Both the position numbers and the translations under genes were made by a program. From Tanypteryx hageni (taxonomy: Eukaryota > Arthropoda > Insecta > Odonata > Petaluridae), in contig CM054116.1 in the NCBI GenBank assembly GCA_028673005.1, positions 82,100,572 to 82,164,571 of the forward strand: 64,000 nt of DNA, in the 5' to 3' direction. Shown here piece by piece: positions 36,363 through 51,300 of this stretch (position 1 is its first letter; each line of letters opens with the position of its first letter). The notes under the pieces were generated by a model. It was not told the DNA's origin. It made no database searches and saw only the letters and a list, made by a program, of their open reading frames with translations.

Positions 36363-39300
36363 TCAAGCAGCCACGGATGCTTGCATTGGAGGTGCAGATT
36401 TCTTCGGGGGCAGGCCGACCGCCGTTGCCGCGGCGGCCGCCGCCTTGCTGACCACCGCCGCGGCCGCCGCGGCCGCCGCCGGTACCGACATGTCAGAGGA
36501 GACGGTGGTCCACGTTCCAAGGCGTCCCCTCGGAACACCGACGCTCCCCATGCTACTGTTGCTGTCTCGTCCGAACCCGGAGGCGACGCTCTTCCTAGCG
36601 GGTTTGTTGTTGTTCACGGGTACGCTCCTGGTTTGGCGGGAGAAGTTGAAGAAGCCATAGACCAAAGGGTTTACGCTCGAGTTGGTGCAGGCGAAAAGGA
36701 AGAGGACCTTCTGGACTCTTTGGTCCACCTCGCGGGCGGAGTCGTTTGCGAACCAAAACCTGCAGGTGAAAAAAAAAACAAGTTCAACAGTCATTTCATG
36801 TTTTCTGTAATATCGACCTGGATTAATTCGGATGCTAATCGTCGCACGTTATGTAAAAAATTTCTACTAGTAACTGGTACTGTCGTCGCCAACTTCGTGA
36901 TTATTTTCTCCGAAACCAATGTCGGGTTATTGGAACTGTCGCACAAGAAAAACTGGCAAATTTATAGAGAGCTCCATGACATGAATTACTTTTTTGTGTT
37001 ATTAAAGGCGGCAGGGAGCGGTATCCGTATCCTTCATAGGTATGCATAAAAGGCAATGAAACACGCTATAGATTTTTTTGTTCGGAGTTGTTGTATTAAA
37101 TGATAGCGGGATGTCAAAAATTGACTGAATTCGATCTGATAAAATCTGTTGTATCGACTTTGGCGTTAAGGGGCATCAAAATTAATTCCGTTCAATAACA
37201 GGAATGCCAATAAAAATGTCCTTTTCAGAGGCAGAAATTTAATTTACACTTTATAAATTAAGTAAGCCTGGTTAAAAAATAATTCAGGGTCCACTCTAAA
37301 GCTTCATCATGACATGGTTTGAAAGACAAGTATTACCATTAAAAGCAAGAGGAGTATGGGTTTATCAGTAGTTTTCGTGTAATACTCGTAGCCAAACTAA
37401 TTATTCGAAAAAAAAATTCAAGTAAAATTATAACCTTTGAAGAAGCAATGGCATTTTAGAATGTCACAGATAAGCAATTTTAATTCATTCATTCCACTAG
37501 ATTAAAGCTTTAATAATTTTCATTATTAAATGCAAATTAATACGTTTTTAATCTTAGATAATGCATTCGAGAGTGGTGATGAAAAACAAAGATGATTGAA
37601 AATACGAATTAAAGTACTGGAACACAGTTCGCGATAAATTTTAAATTTCCCGATTAAAGAAATCACGAACTATTTATTTTTCTGCTTATTCGTAGAAAGG
37701 CGCAGGAAAGAGGATAGGGAAAGAAGCAGAAAAACGTGGCTTATTTAGAAGAAGCTGAAAAATATAAAAAATTCAGAAGAAAAATCGTTTTATCAGGTTG
37801 TTTATATAGTATTATCAAAAACGTTAAACTCTGTTGGGAAAGCAGCATTAATGGCCACAAGATCCATTCATTCCATCTATTTGCGTTATGCTCCGCTTTC
37901 CCGCCGATACTCGACTGCTTTCAATTAGATTTTACCATGGCATGATCACCCATTTATGTTCCAATTTATTTCCCAATAGAGATTTCCTGATAACGTGCAA
38001 CTTTAATCGATATAGATTAGATCACATGACAGAATGCGGTTCATTATGAGATAGGTAGTTATGTACCTGTAGAGACTAAAAGGCTGTCAATGCGCGTACA
38101 TGCGCAACGTGAATCATGTAATAGTAGAAAATATGCAATATGTATAGAGTGGCTGGAAGTTATGGGAAAGAAAGAGGGAATTTATTTTCTTTCCTATCCT
38201 ATTTATCTGCTACTCACAACATCAACCTGTTGCGTGGTGTATAATTACAAACAGGCCCGCTGAGAGCCAGGACGGACCCCGGGGAAAACAGCCTTTGTTT
38301 GTTCAAAGTTAAAACATGGAATCGGGTGCTTGGGCAGTTCCCGGGAAGCTGTCTGATTTGGGTTTTTTTTCAAGAATAAAATTATTTCCAATTTGTTCAA
38401 AAAATTTAGCTGCTCCATTTCCTAATCTCGCCCCCCCCCTCCAGAGTCCCAAGTCCCACAGATTTTGCCCCGGTATCCCCGCCCTCTCGATGGTCCTGAT
38501 TACAAGTATCTATGTAATTAAAACGTGAGTAGAGAACCCAGCTGAAAATCTCCACTGTTAACGGGGAAGAAAATAAGAGTGAGTGGATTAACGCTGGAGA
38601 TACCAGAAAAGTTATTTTTATCACTAGCGAAGGAAGCATTGTCATTTATGAAACACGACTTCGCAACATGTTGCAAGATAAAAAAAAGCGAAGATGTCTG
38701 AGTCGATATTACAATGGTTCGTGTTAATCCATTCTATACAAATGAATTTGTATAAAAAATAGAAATTAATTTATACGATGATATCTATTATGGGATCTTA
38801 AGCATGCGCATTTTCCGTTATTTAAATCCATCCCAAAAAAAGTTTCCATTTATTCCTAAGCAATAAAAGGTGAGTGGCGTGACCATTGCTACTATCTGCA
38901 ATAATCTGCGATTGGGCACTCAATAATCTATTTATCGAAATATTAGTATTATCAAATCTCTTTGATGCGGAACTAAAAATTCCAGATATCGCTTAAAATA
39001 TAAAAATATACCGCTGGCGACATTTTTTAAAAAGATATCTAGAGAAAAATTTCGAAAAATTATCTTATCCGTCTTCATTTATGGATGGCGCGGTTGCCCA
39101 AGCGGTGATATAACCTTCTCGATATGCGCTGTAACTCTCGTCTAGCGGAAAAGCGGCGATTCTGTAATCAAAGTCGGCGAGGGTTACAAATGATGACGGC
39201 GGTTTTTTCTATCGCGCTAATGGAGAGGACGGCATAAAAATTCCGGTTGATCGAGAAACGCTTTACCGCCGCGAAACGGTCATCGGAACCAGACGGCCGA

Positions 39301-42300
39301 CCTCGTTAGATGATCCGTAAGGTCTTGAGGCCGTCGAATCGAATTAAAAATCACGTGGCAAACAGCCTCCGATAATTTCACACGTGCGTGGAGGTGACCC
39401 AACGTCGCTGTCCGTGAGTCAGATCGAGAAATGGAGTGAACCTTCTTCGAAGCACGTGGGCACGGGATCGAAGTCTTAAAGACCGTCATCGCATGGGAGA
39501 AACTATAAAAATGTCGCCCAGATTTCTTCGCTTTTTTATTTGGCAATTCCACAAGTCTCGAAAAAAATCTCCAATCGATGCAGATTTATGTCTATAGTTC
39601 GAACATTATAGTGATTTTAAAAATGTCGAGTATGAATCATCGCTTGGCTTCAGCAAAAATGTCAAGCAAGAACAAACCTTGCTCCGATGTCACAATTTTA
39701 AGATATTTTAAAGTAATAAAGAAAACATCTCTGCACGATTGAGATTGAGACTTCGTATTTAAAAAAATAAGGAAAAAATGTTACTGGAATCGAACCCGGA
39801 ACTTCAATCTCCGCCAAATAAAATATAGTACGGAGGTGGTCCCTGGAAGCACGAGCTTCAAATCAAGTTTCATGAAAATTGATGGAAAAGTGGGGGACAC
39901 ACATACATACATACACACAGGCAAGACCATTTAATAAGGTTTATTTCCTTTGGAAACCAGCCTTAAAACGTAAACAGCCAACTACATTTTTTTAAACGTA
40001 CAAAAGCATAGCTGTGTCAAGGGCTAGTAATATTTTTAAATTCATAATTGAAAAAATACGTAATATCATAGAATATTCTTCAGATATAACAATATTGCAT
40101 CTTGATTTTTTCTCTTTGTCCATTGAAGGCACACCAAGCTTACATTACTGACATAATTGTGCTCATGGCCTCTTAGGGTGATTCTTACTATCTTAATAAT
40201 AATTAATCTTTCAAAAGCTTCCCGGAAACTGCTTGACTTATTAAATTGTGGTAGTTAAATTCTGTATTCCCGCTTATAGTTCGTTATGTGGTGATTTAAA
40301 ATGTTATGCCAATTTTTAAGCACAATTTAAAAATGATTGAAATTTTAATTGACAGCAACTAGAAAAGCGCCTATAATTTGTTTATTTATTATTCCTTTGT
40401 ATCAGTGGCGCAGTCATGGGGTGGCAGCCGGGCATTAGTCCCATCCCTCCCCGAAGATCGGAAATAATCATAAGAAAAGCATAGCATATGCGAGCGTCAG
40501 ATGGAAATAAGGTGGATCGAAGGTGTCCATATTAGAATCAGTACCTTAATCCATTATTTTCTATCATTACACGAAGGATCTTGCAAATAAATTTATAAAC
40601 AAGTGCACAGATAATAATTTATTGAAGTATTTGCCCCTCCCAAACTAAATTTCTGACAGCGTCACTGCTTTGCATGTTATTTTTTCTGTAACTATTATTT
40701 GTGGATGTAATGTGTTTTATTTATGAGAAATATTAATAGAGGAACACATAATTTTGCATTCTTCTTGATCTTGTTTGGATATAAACGTATAAAAATTACA
40801 TGACGATACGCAGAATGAAGTGGCACAATGCTAAAAAAAGACAAATTTATCATCATTGTTTAAACTAGATTTACTCTTAGCATCAGCAGTCAATGGTGCA
40901 TCATTTGAGAAGCGTTAGATGGACGTATCAAGGGCAATTCAAAATTACTGCCACTGATATTTGATTTCATTATCTCCAAACAGTTCCACTGCAGTAAACA
41001 ATTTCTGAACTTTGCCCTGCAGGTTGTTACTTTTTTTTCAGTAAGGAGGCATAACTGATGAATAAAATTCGTCAATCGCGAATGAGTAACCGCCCGGACA
41101 CAATCAATGAGCTCCATTCCAAAAAATACGCCGATATTTGTTTTAATCGATAACGTCTAAACTCTCTTCGAAAAGAAGATTGAAAAACGAATATCCTAAC
41201 GCTATCCGACAAATAAAGCGATTATCTCCCGCAAATGCGTGGACGAATAAACGGCAAAGGAGTTGAAACAAGTAGTGGAAACGAAAAGAGGTGTACAATT
41301 TGGCAAGAAAAACAACGGAGAGAATACATGGCAGCGACTGGCAATGCACCATAACACATTAAAACAAAAAATAACAGTGAAAGGGTTATATTGCGCGATA
41401 TGGACCCATTAAACGGGAGGGAGAGAGGGACTGACAGCGGGAGAGAAAGAGAGGAAGAGAGAGGGGTGGAGATAGGGTGGAGAGAGGGTGAGAGAGAGTG
41501 AGAAAGAAAGAGAGTGGAGAAAAGAGGAGAGGACAGCAGGGGAGATAGAGAGAAAGGAGAGGATGATAAAGGGGTGGATAGAGAGCGAGAAAAAGAGATG
41601 GAAAAAGAGAGAGAAGAGAGGGGATGGAGAGAAAGGGTGGAGAAGGGAGGGTGGAGAAAGTTGGAGGGAACAGAGAGAAGAAGATAGAGGGAAAAGAAAG
41701 AGTGAGGAAGAAAGAGAAAGTGGAGAGAGAAGGAGAAAGAGAGTAGAGAGATGGGATAGAGAAAAGGGGAAAGAGAGGGAGAGAGAGGGGAATTGATTGA
41801 TTGATTTGGTCCATATTTGGGGCGAGATTGAGACTAAGAAGTTCCATCTTCCACCTAACCCCTCGTCATGAAACATACAATAATACATGGAACATTATGT
41901 AAATACAAGCAACAATAAAAATACAAGTATTGGAAAAGAAAAAATGTAATTGTGTGGGAAAAAAATAAAAACTGCTGAATAATGATATCCATGTAAAACC
42001 CACTGAGAGAGGGGGAGAGAAAGAGAGAGAGAGAGAGAGGGGGGAGAGAGGGAGAGAGAGAGTGGGAAAGAAAGGGGGAGAGAGGGGGAGAGAGAGAGGG
42101 AGAGAGGGGGAGAGAGAGGGGGAGAGCGAGAAGGAGAGAGAGGGGGAGGGAGACGGGAGAGAGAGGGAGGAAGGAGGGAGGAGAGTGGGAGAAATAGAGG
42201 CATAGAGAGGTAGTGATGATTGCGAATCAAATGGCAGAGGAAAGGAATGAATAATAGTTGAAAGTGAAGGAGGGGAGGAAGGATAATGAGAGCGCCCCCA

Positions 42301-45300
42301 GTGGAAGGAGGAGAAAAAAAAGGTCAAGTGATAAGAGGAGAAAGGAGGAGCGTGGGAGAGAATGAGTGGGAGGGAGGACGATGAAATATGCGGAACGAAG
42401 TTCGCTCCCCAGCGAAGAAGATGACGCAACCGTCCGAGCTTACACACGAGGTGTGCGAGTGCAAATGGGCAATCTTTGGACCCTTCCCTCTCCCCATCCC
42501 TCTCCCCATCCCTCTCGTCCCTCCATCTGTCCCTCATTCTAACTTACTATTTCTCTCTTAGCTCTTTCCTTGTCGCATTAAAAGCACTCCTCCACGCCTC
42601 TCCATTTCCATATTCCACGACTGGCATATGCACACACTTATAGACGAAGTCATCCCAAATTTGTGCTAGAAAAAGTTAATAGGTGTTTTCTTATCAAAAT
42701 AAATCGAATTTGACATTTAGAAAAACGACATATTTTCTTTGAAGGCAACGCGAGCAAATGATCCGCTCATTATTTAAAAAAATGAACTATGTTCTTTAGT
42801 TGAGCCGTCCGCCTGAAGCTATCATTTAAAAATTGACATGTCACGTATCTATAGTAATGGGAATTTAATATTCTACGTCAGTGTTTTTATTAACGAAAAT
42901 GATTTCGTTCAAACTGCGGCTATAACGCGAGTGAATTAGGTATTGCGATCGTTTTCGTTTCATTTGCGGTAGCGGTCGCTACCTTCATTTTATCTGGCTA
43001 TCCGTCCGTGAGTCCGCACCACTTCCGGGAGCACCTTACCGCCAAGACCGATGTTAATGAAATTTGGCATTTGATTTAAATACCCTGTGGAATATCTCCT
43101 TTCCGGAAACCTCCTGTTAACGTAACTTGTACTCTCTTTAGGAACGGAATTCGACTATATTTTTCTCGTGGAAACCTTACATTTATACGAATCTAATATG
43201 ATATTTTTTAAGAAAAATCGGCTGACACAAGGCTGTTGCTAAACTAAAAACAAATAAAAATGTTGTTGTAAATCATTCTCAGAAGCAAATATTTTTCTTA
43301 TGCTCCAGAGAAAAACAAGATATAAAGTTGAGGCCGAGTTTCTTTGATTATATCAGTGGCGTAACTATTCCCTTGTGACTCTCAGAATCGCGGGAGGACC
43401 GAAAAAAAAGGGGGCCTGAAGAGTCAATATCATCACTAACGTGATGTGTTGGGGAACATAATAACATTTATGGATATTTTTCAGTTATGCCGATGCTTTA
43501 TATTACAAATATTTTTCCTTTCTTCATATACGTACTATGAGAAAGTATTGTTTTCATGAAAAAATTGGAACTCGAGATTTCAACGGTAATACATGTTTTA
43601 AGGTTCCCTGAACACGTTCTGACTAGTTTCGCGATGATGTCTGTGTGTCTGTCGGTCTGTATGAGATAGATTTTTGTGGGCGCTCTAACTCAAAAACTAT
43701 TAATTAGGTCAACGCAAAATTTTATATTTAACAGTTTTATAAAAGTTAAAAGATCTGATAAGGTTTTGGTAAAAATAGGTCGAACGGAAGTGGGTGTTTA
43801 CTCTTGTCACATCCGTTATTTTGAAATATTTGATCTAATATTTGATAAATGTAAAAATGTACTTTTATAAAAGTTTTTGGAAGTATTATTTTCTACAATC
43901 TTTGTTTGACACATTTTTCCATATAATGCATTGTTTAAGAGATATCCTATATTTTTAGCTGCCACCACCACGCCACCTACCGAAGACTATTGTTAACAAT
44001 TGACGCTTATTTACGTCTTAGTAACGCTCCTTTTTCTTTTCTTAATTGTCAACCGGAAGTAAATATTGACAACGATTCCAGAGCTAACAACATGTAATTT
44101 GCCATATAAATATGGAGAAAGTCATGTGCTGCCCACATCAGTTTATTTATAAAATAACCACAAACATTATAAGTCGCGTCTGATTTATTACGCTAGTCTA
44201 ACTTTTCTCTTCTCCTTTGCTGTGAAAATTCCATGCAGCCAGGAAGATTCACGCCGGCAAAAAATAATCGAGTGAAACTGTCGCGTTCTTGACGGATGAT
44301 AGACAGAGAAAGAGATTTTGTCTCTTATCTCTTCCCATCTATCGATCTATTGATTTGGCCATGTCACCTCCGTCATTTCGGGGATTTTTTGTTATCTTCA
44401 CAAGCAAAAGATTAAGATACGTATTTTTTTAATGCGCCACAAAACAGTTCGGAGTTGAAACATGTGGCATATCGAGGAAGAGGTAAAGCGAAACGTCAAG
44501 AGGAGGAGGAAATCTTCGCGAAAACCGTGTGCAGGAATACTCGTGCCGATGCATTTGACGCGCCATTCCAGAAAGACTAGGTTGTCGGGTAAGCATTGCT
44601 AGAAGGGGTAAGTTGTCTTGTGGAGGTGGACTTGGAAGGAATATAAATAGAGAGTGAGCCAAAGCGATCGAGGAAAAAACAGACAGAGAAAGTACAGATG
44701 TCGTAATGGTTGTTGATTCGTTTGGAAAGATATTTCGCAGACTTAGTGGCGATTACGGAGCGAAAAAAAAAATAGAAATTAAAGGATCGGTTTCGCTTAG
44801 TTGACCCCGATGGCGGAAAAAAAAAAGCCAACCAGGATAAAACGGTATTTGCCTGTTGGCAAATGTTGGATTTTTTCAATTTGTGTCGCATTTACATCTC
44901 TCGGAATGTTTTTAGCATGACTTCCGACGCTATTCAAACCTTGCCGATTAAGAGAAAATGAGAAACAAGCTTCTCTTTTTCTACTTTTGGGATAAAAAAA
45001 TATAATGTTTCGAGAGATTGATCGTTCTTTTTGGCGATTTTCCCGCCGATATGAAGCGATATTGCGTTAATCATCAACGCTCATTACTCCTAGTGGTCGC
45101 TATGGATATTTACGATGTTATGAACTTACGAAGAGGGATACAGCTGAGAAAACGTCTCGACTAAAATTCACAAAAAGTACAACGAAATGAAATTACGATC
45201 GAGTTATCAGTAGCCTGTTAAAAAAACATCTAAAATATTTATCGCTCGACTCGAAATAGCTCAAAAGACACTAAATTTGGTCGTTTATTTCCGCGTGATT

Positions 45301-48300
45301 TAGAAAATTTCAACAGGAAACAATTGTTAGATCTATTATTTCCGTCTCTATTGAAATTCAAAGCAAATAGGAGAAGAAATCAGACTAAACCTTAATCTTT
45401 CGCGCTGCGTCACATCCACGTGGGAAAGGAATCGAGGGTCTGCAACGGTCAGAGGCGGCTGAGCACGTGATCAAATCGTCGTTTGGAGGTTACGTGGGGG
45501 AGAAAACAAGCGAAAAGCGGATTTAATGGCGGAGATAAAGTCCATCAAAAGAGACGAGTCTCTGAATCGATTATCTTGACACAAGGACATCATTAAGAGT
45601 TCATGTGTGCTTCTCGCATAGGAAAGGAGAGGCCGTAAGTGGAGATGGTTTTATCGTGGGCCGCAGAAAAGGAAGCATCTGGAAAGAAAGTCCATTGTTG
45701 TCGATGACAATGTTTTCGGTGACGTTGTTTTGACAGAATAAAGAAGGGCGAAGGGCAAGACAAATGTATAAGGGAGCACAGTCCGTCGAATCGAATTTGT
45801 TATTCGTCAACAAGGAAATGTTAAGGAAAATCGTCGCTATATATCAGAGATTCGTTTTAAATTACTTTTTCTTTTGTTTAACGTGTGTGGCATCTAACAA
45901 TGTCGATATCTGGCCATTCTATCATTTAGTGGCGCAATGTAGAAGTTTTTTTGAAATAGATTACGTCATGCGACGAATATGATGACTGGATCGCTACAAA
46001 TCGTTGAAATCCTATTGGGTAGCGAGAGATTTTTACTCAAGAGTCCATCCATTAATTATTAATACGGAAAGTAGTTCTATCTATGTCACAAAGAAGTTGA
46101 TATTTTTATGCTAATGAATTATATATGTCGTCCTATTGGTCTGATTTTATGGGAAATAAAGCTTAATTTTAACGTTTACCGTGATTTTGCTTAGATACGA
46201 TCACATTATGATTGATCACATTGCCTATAATACGAATAGAAACTGAATATAAGCGCATTACAGATATAAACGTGCTTTTTTATTAGAAAATATTTATGAG
46301 AGGTCAAAACTCAATTTTTTATTCCAAATTTTGAATCCATACCGCTAAGAATGCCCTTGTTTTAGGGGTATTGCGTGTTCTCATAAAACTAAAAATTTAT
46401 TTCTATTTCATACTTCTGGGAAGGTTATAACGAATGCTTCTTTTTCGAATAATCATCGGAGACCCAATACTGTATGTTCTTAAAGAGAAAGATATACTCG
46501 GAAATAATATGTTTTGTTCCCAGAAGGGAGGAATGGATTAGAATGGCCTTTAAAAAATGTCAAATTTGTAGAAAATAAAGCACGATTTTTTTCGATCAGG
46601 AAAGGAATAATTTTGGATTAATTAGAAAATAAATGACACGTGCGGCTCACAGGGAAGTGGAGATTAAAATTCATTTATATATGTGTTAATTTATTTTAAT
46701 CTATCTTGTGAACATTACTTTCATGGATGTTTATAATGACCATATAGACGGCAAAAAGGACGAACACATAAGTCAATACCAGGCTTGTCAGATTTCCAGA
46801 TATGAATAGCGGGACGTTGTCACTGGACAGGAGGGAACAATTTTTTTATAGAGCAAGAAGATATGCCCATACTGCATTTTAGTTATATCAATATCAACAT
46901 TGGGGAAAATAATAAATTCAATAAACTTTTTAATTGTTTAACGCGTGTCTTAATTAACGAAGTACATTATTCAAACAAACTATGAAAACGAAAATTCATA
47001 CATTTTGAATTGTTGATTCCAAACTTCATAATTTGAACGTTTATTTTCATGCAGTTGCTTTTTAAAAGAATATTTTTTAAATAACAAATAGGAAAATGCT
47101 CCGATAGCAAACTCATCAGAATAATGGAACTATAGATGGAAATCAACAATAATTGTAATTTCAATTACTATAGTAATAATTGTAATAAATATTGACATTT
47201 ATTTTTACTTTCTCCATATACCTAGTATAGGGGAAAGTATTGTATTTATGAAAAAAATCGAATTCGAGATTTCAACGGATATACACGTTTTGAGGTCCCC
47301 TGAACACGTTTTGACCATTTTCTCGATGATGTCTGTGTGTGTGTGTGTGTGATAGCTTTTTGTGGGTGCTCTAACTCTAAAAATATTCATCGGGTCAACG
47401 CAAAATTTTAAATTTATCATTTTTTATAAAAATCTGAAGAACTGACTAGTTTTTGGTAAAAATCTGTCAACCGAAAGTAGGTGTTTACTCTTGTCATTTA
47501 TCCGATATTTTAAAATATTTGCTTTAATATTTGATAAATGTAAAAATGTATCGGAATAATAGTTGTAGTCAAGTTAATTTTCTACAACCTTTGATTGAAA
47601 TATTTTTCCATATAATGCATTGTTTAAGAGATATCTTATATAATTTGCTACCACCACCACGCCAGCTACCGACGACTATTAACAATTGAAGCTTAGTTAC
47701 GTCTTAGTAAAGCTACTTTTTCTTTTCTTAATCGATGGAGCTTTGTGACTATCATTATATATCGACGACTCTTACAGAGGAGGATATAACATACTAGTAG
47801 TTCGTGCTTGCATACTGCAAGCATTTCATCTCACCTTGAAAATAAACATTAATTTTTCAGACAGACATTTTATCATTACAAATATTCTTTTAATTCTAAA
47901 GATTTCAACGTCGCAGCGATTTTTGTTTTTCCCCACGTAAAAATAATAGATTAAAAAAATCCCCAAATGTTGCAATTTGAAAAATTTTATACTTTCTCCA
48001 TTATGGGGTACTATTGCTACATATTTAAGCCAAATTTTAAAGTTGTAGCATTTCTAGAAGTAAAATAATATTTTTCTAATTGTTTAAATTTAAATAATTT
48101 TTAACGACCGCCGCAATTCATATATGGTGAAATTGAAATGTTTATTTGTGCAAACTTACTATTCTGTAAATAATTTGAAAATTTCAGTTTCCTAGCTCAT
48201 CCCGTAGTACCTAAACAGTTATCTATTTGTTTAAATTGTAAGAATTTTTAACTGCCAAACAAATTAAAATATCAAAATTTGTATAATCCCTATTACGTTT

Positions 48301-51300
48301 TTTTTTAAGAATTCTACTTATAAAAAAATTTCAACTGCGTAGCACATGCGAAAATCCATAAACCTTGAAAATTTGTTTAAACAATTGCAAATTTTTTGCG
48401 GCCGCATTGTTGCACTTTTTCAAGATTTTCGTTTTTTCTAGTCGGTTTTGCAAAAAATCCTAACTAAGAAAAAAATTTCAAAACTCCAGCACATCTGGAA
48501 GTGCCTAAACATTAGTATCCTCCTATATGTTATATGTTATCATTATATATCGACGACTCTTACAGAGGAGGATATAACATAATAGGAGGATAATAATGTT
48601 TAGGCACTTCCAGATGTGCTGGAGATTCGAAATTTTTTTCTTAGGTAGGATTTTGTGCAAAACCTACTAGAAAAAACGAAAATCTTGAAAAACTGCAACA
48701 ATGCGGCCGCAAAAAATTTGCAATTGTTTAAACAAATTTTCAAGGTTTATAGATTTCCGCATGTGCTACGCAGTTGAAATTTTTTTATAAGTAGAATTCT
48801 TAAAAAAAAACGTAATAGGAATTATACAAATTTTGATATTTTAATTTGTTTGGCAGTTAAAAATTCTTAAAGTTTAAACAATTGGATAACTGTTTAGGTA
48901 CTACAAGAGGAGCTAGGAAGCTGAAATTTTCAAATTATTTACAGAATAGTGAATTTCTACAAATAAACATTTCAATTTTACCATATATGAAATGTGGCGG
49001 CCGTTAAAAATTATTTAAATATAAACAATTAGAAAAATATTATTATACTTCTAGAAGTGCTACAACTTTAAAATTTTGCTAAATTGTGTAGCATAATGGA
49101 GAAAGTGAAAAGATTTTTAAATTGCAATATTTGGGGATTGTTTAAAACTATTATTTTTACATTTGGGGAAAACGGAAATCGCTGCGGAGGTGAAATCTTT
49201 TGAATTAAAAGAACATTTGTAATGATGAAATGTCTGTCTGAAAAATGAATGTTTTTTCAAGGTGATATGAAATGCTTGCAGTATGCAAGCACCAACTACT
49301 AGTATGTTATGTCCTCCTCTGTAAGAGTCGTCGATATATAATGACTAGTAGTTGGTGCTTGCATTTCATCTCAACATAAAAAAACATTCATTTTTTAGAC
49401 AGACATTTCATCATTACACATATATTTTTAATTCTAAATATTTCACCTCCGCAGCGATTTTCGTTTTTCCCACATGTAAAATAATATTTTAAAACAATCC
49501 CCAAATGTTGCAATTTTTAACATTTTACACTCTCTCCATTATGGGGTACTAATGCTACACATTTTAACCAAAATTTAAAGTTGTAGCATTTCTAGAAGTA
49601 TAATAATATTTTTCTAATTGGTTAAATTTAAATAATTTTTAACGGCCGCCGAAATTTATATATGTTAAAATTGAAATGTGAATTTGTGCAGATTCATTAC
49701 TCTGTAAATAATTTGAAAATTTCAGCTTCCTAGATCATCCCGTAGTACCTAAACAGTTATCTATTTGTTTAAACTTTAAGAATTTTTAACTGCCAAACAA
49801 ATTAAAATATCAAAATTTGTATAATCTTTATTTCGTTTTTTAAGGAATTCTACTTATAAAAAAAATTCAACTCCGTGGCACATTCGGAAATGCATAAACC
49901 TTGAAAATTTGTTTAAACAATTGAGAATTTTTAGCGGCCGCATTGTTGCAGTTTTTCAAGACTTTCGTTTTTTCTAGTCGGTTTTGCACAAAATCCTACC
50001 TAAGAAAAAAATTTCGAATCTCCAGCACATCTGGAAGTGCCTAAACATTAGTATCCTCCTGTTATATGTATGTTATATCCTCCTCTGTAAGAGTCGTCGA
50101 TATATAATGATAACATATAACAGGAGGATACTAATGTTTAGGCACTTCCAGATGTGCTGGAGATTCGAAATTTTTTTCTTAGGTAGAATTTTGTGCAAAA
50201 CCGACTAGAAAAAACGAAAATCTTGAAAAAGTGCAACAATGCGGACGCTAAAAATTTGCAATTGTTTAAACAGATTTTCAGGGTTTAGGCATTTCCAAAT
50301 GTTCTACGGAGCTGAAACTTTTTTTATAAGTAGAATTCTTAAAAGAACGAAATAGGGATTATACAAATTTTGATATTTTAATTTGTTTGGCAGTAAAAAA
50401 TTCTTAAAGTTTAAACAAATAGATAACTGTTTAGGTACTACGGGATGATCTAGGAAGCTGAAATTTTCAAATTATTTACAGAGTAATGAATCTGCACAAA
50501 TTCACATTTCAATTTTAACATATATAAATTTCGGCGGCCGTTAAAAATTATTTAAATTTAACCAATTAGAAAAATATTATTTTACTTATAGAAGTGCTAC
50601 AACTTTAAAATTTGGCTAAAATGTGTATCATTAGTACCGTATAGTTGAAGAAAGTGTAAACTTTTTTAATATGCAATATTTGGGGATTGTTTAAAACTAT
50701 TATTTTTACATTTGGGGAAAACGGAAATCGCTGCGGAGGTGAAATCTTTTGAATTAAAAGAACATTTGTAATGATGAAATGTCTGTCTGAAAAATGAATG
50801 TTTTTTCAAGGTGAGATGAATTCCTTGCAGTATGCAAGTACCAACTACTAGTCATTATATATCGAAGTTTCTTACTGAGGAGGATATATATAACATATAG
50901 GAGGATACTAATGTCTAGCCCAAACTACAAGAGCTAGAGAGCTGAAAGTTTTAGTTTTTATAGATATGATAGAAAAACCTTCAGTTAAAATAAGACTTCT
51001 TACCTTAGGGACATGAGTTCGACTCCAGAAATTCCGAAAGTTTCGTTTTTTTCCATAAGGAAAGCATTGCGCCATTTTTGTAAATTAATTATGGGCACTT
51101 GCCGGTAAGCTAGAAAAATGAAATTTTCAGTGTTGCTAGATGACCGCAATATCTATTAGGAATTATTGTCACTTTTGCTTACAGTGTCTTGGGTTCGACT
51201 CCAGAGACCCCGGAATATCTCCCATAAGTTAGCATGGGAAAACGCAATCCAGTGTGTAGACCAATCTAATAAGTTTAGGAAGCTGAAATTTTGCAAGATT

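Noticed and set aside
36381..37049. 222-residue plus-strand open frame
   Set aside because: Antisense to the receptor last exon; the minus strand has TM7 with NPLVY and fitting splice phase.
39081..39200. Possible tRNA gene (GGTTGCCCAAGCGG looks like a leucine-tRNA A-box region)
   Set aside because: No B box or cloverleaf follows at the right distance.
41386..42537. Several long open frames, Ser/Leu/Pro-rich on minus, Arg/Glu-rich on plus
   Set aside because: They run through GA-rich tracts where stop codons are rare; composition artefacts.
49984..50208. Open frame across the centre of an inverted repeat
   Set aside because: It is a read-through of the palindrome at junction 4; the two halves are complementary and no domain is present.
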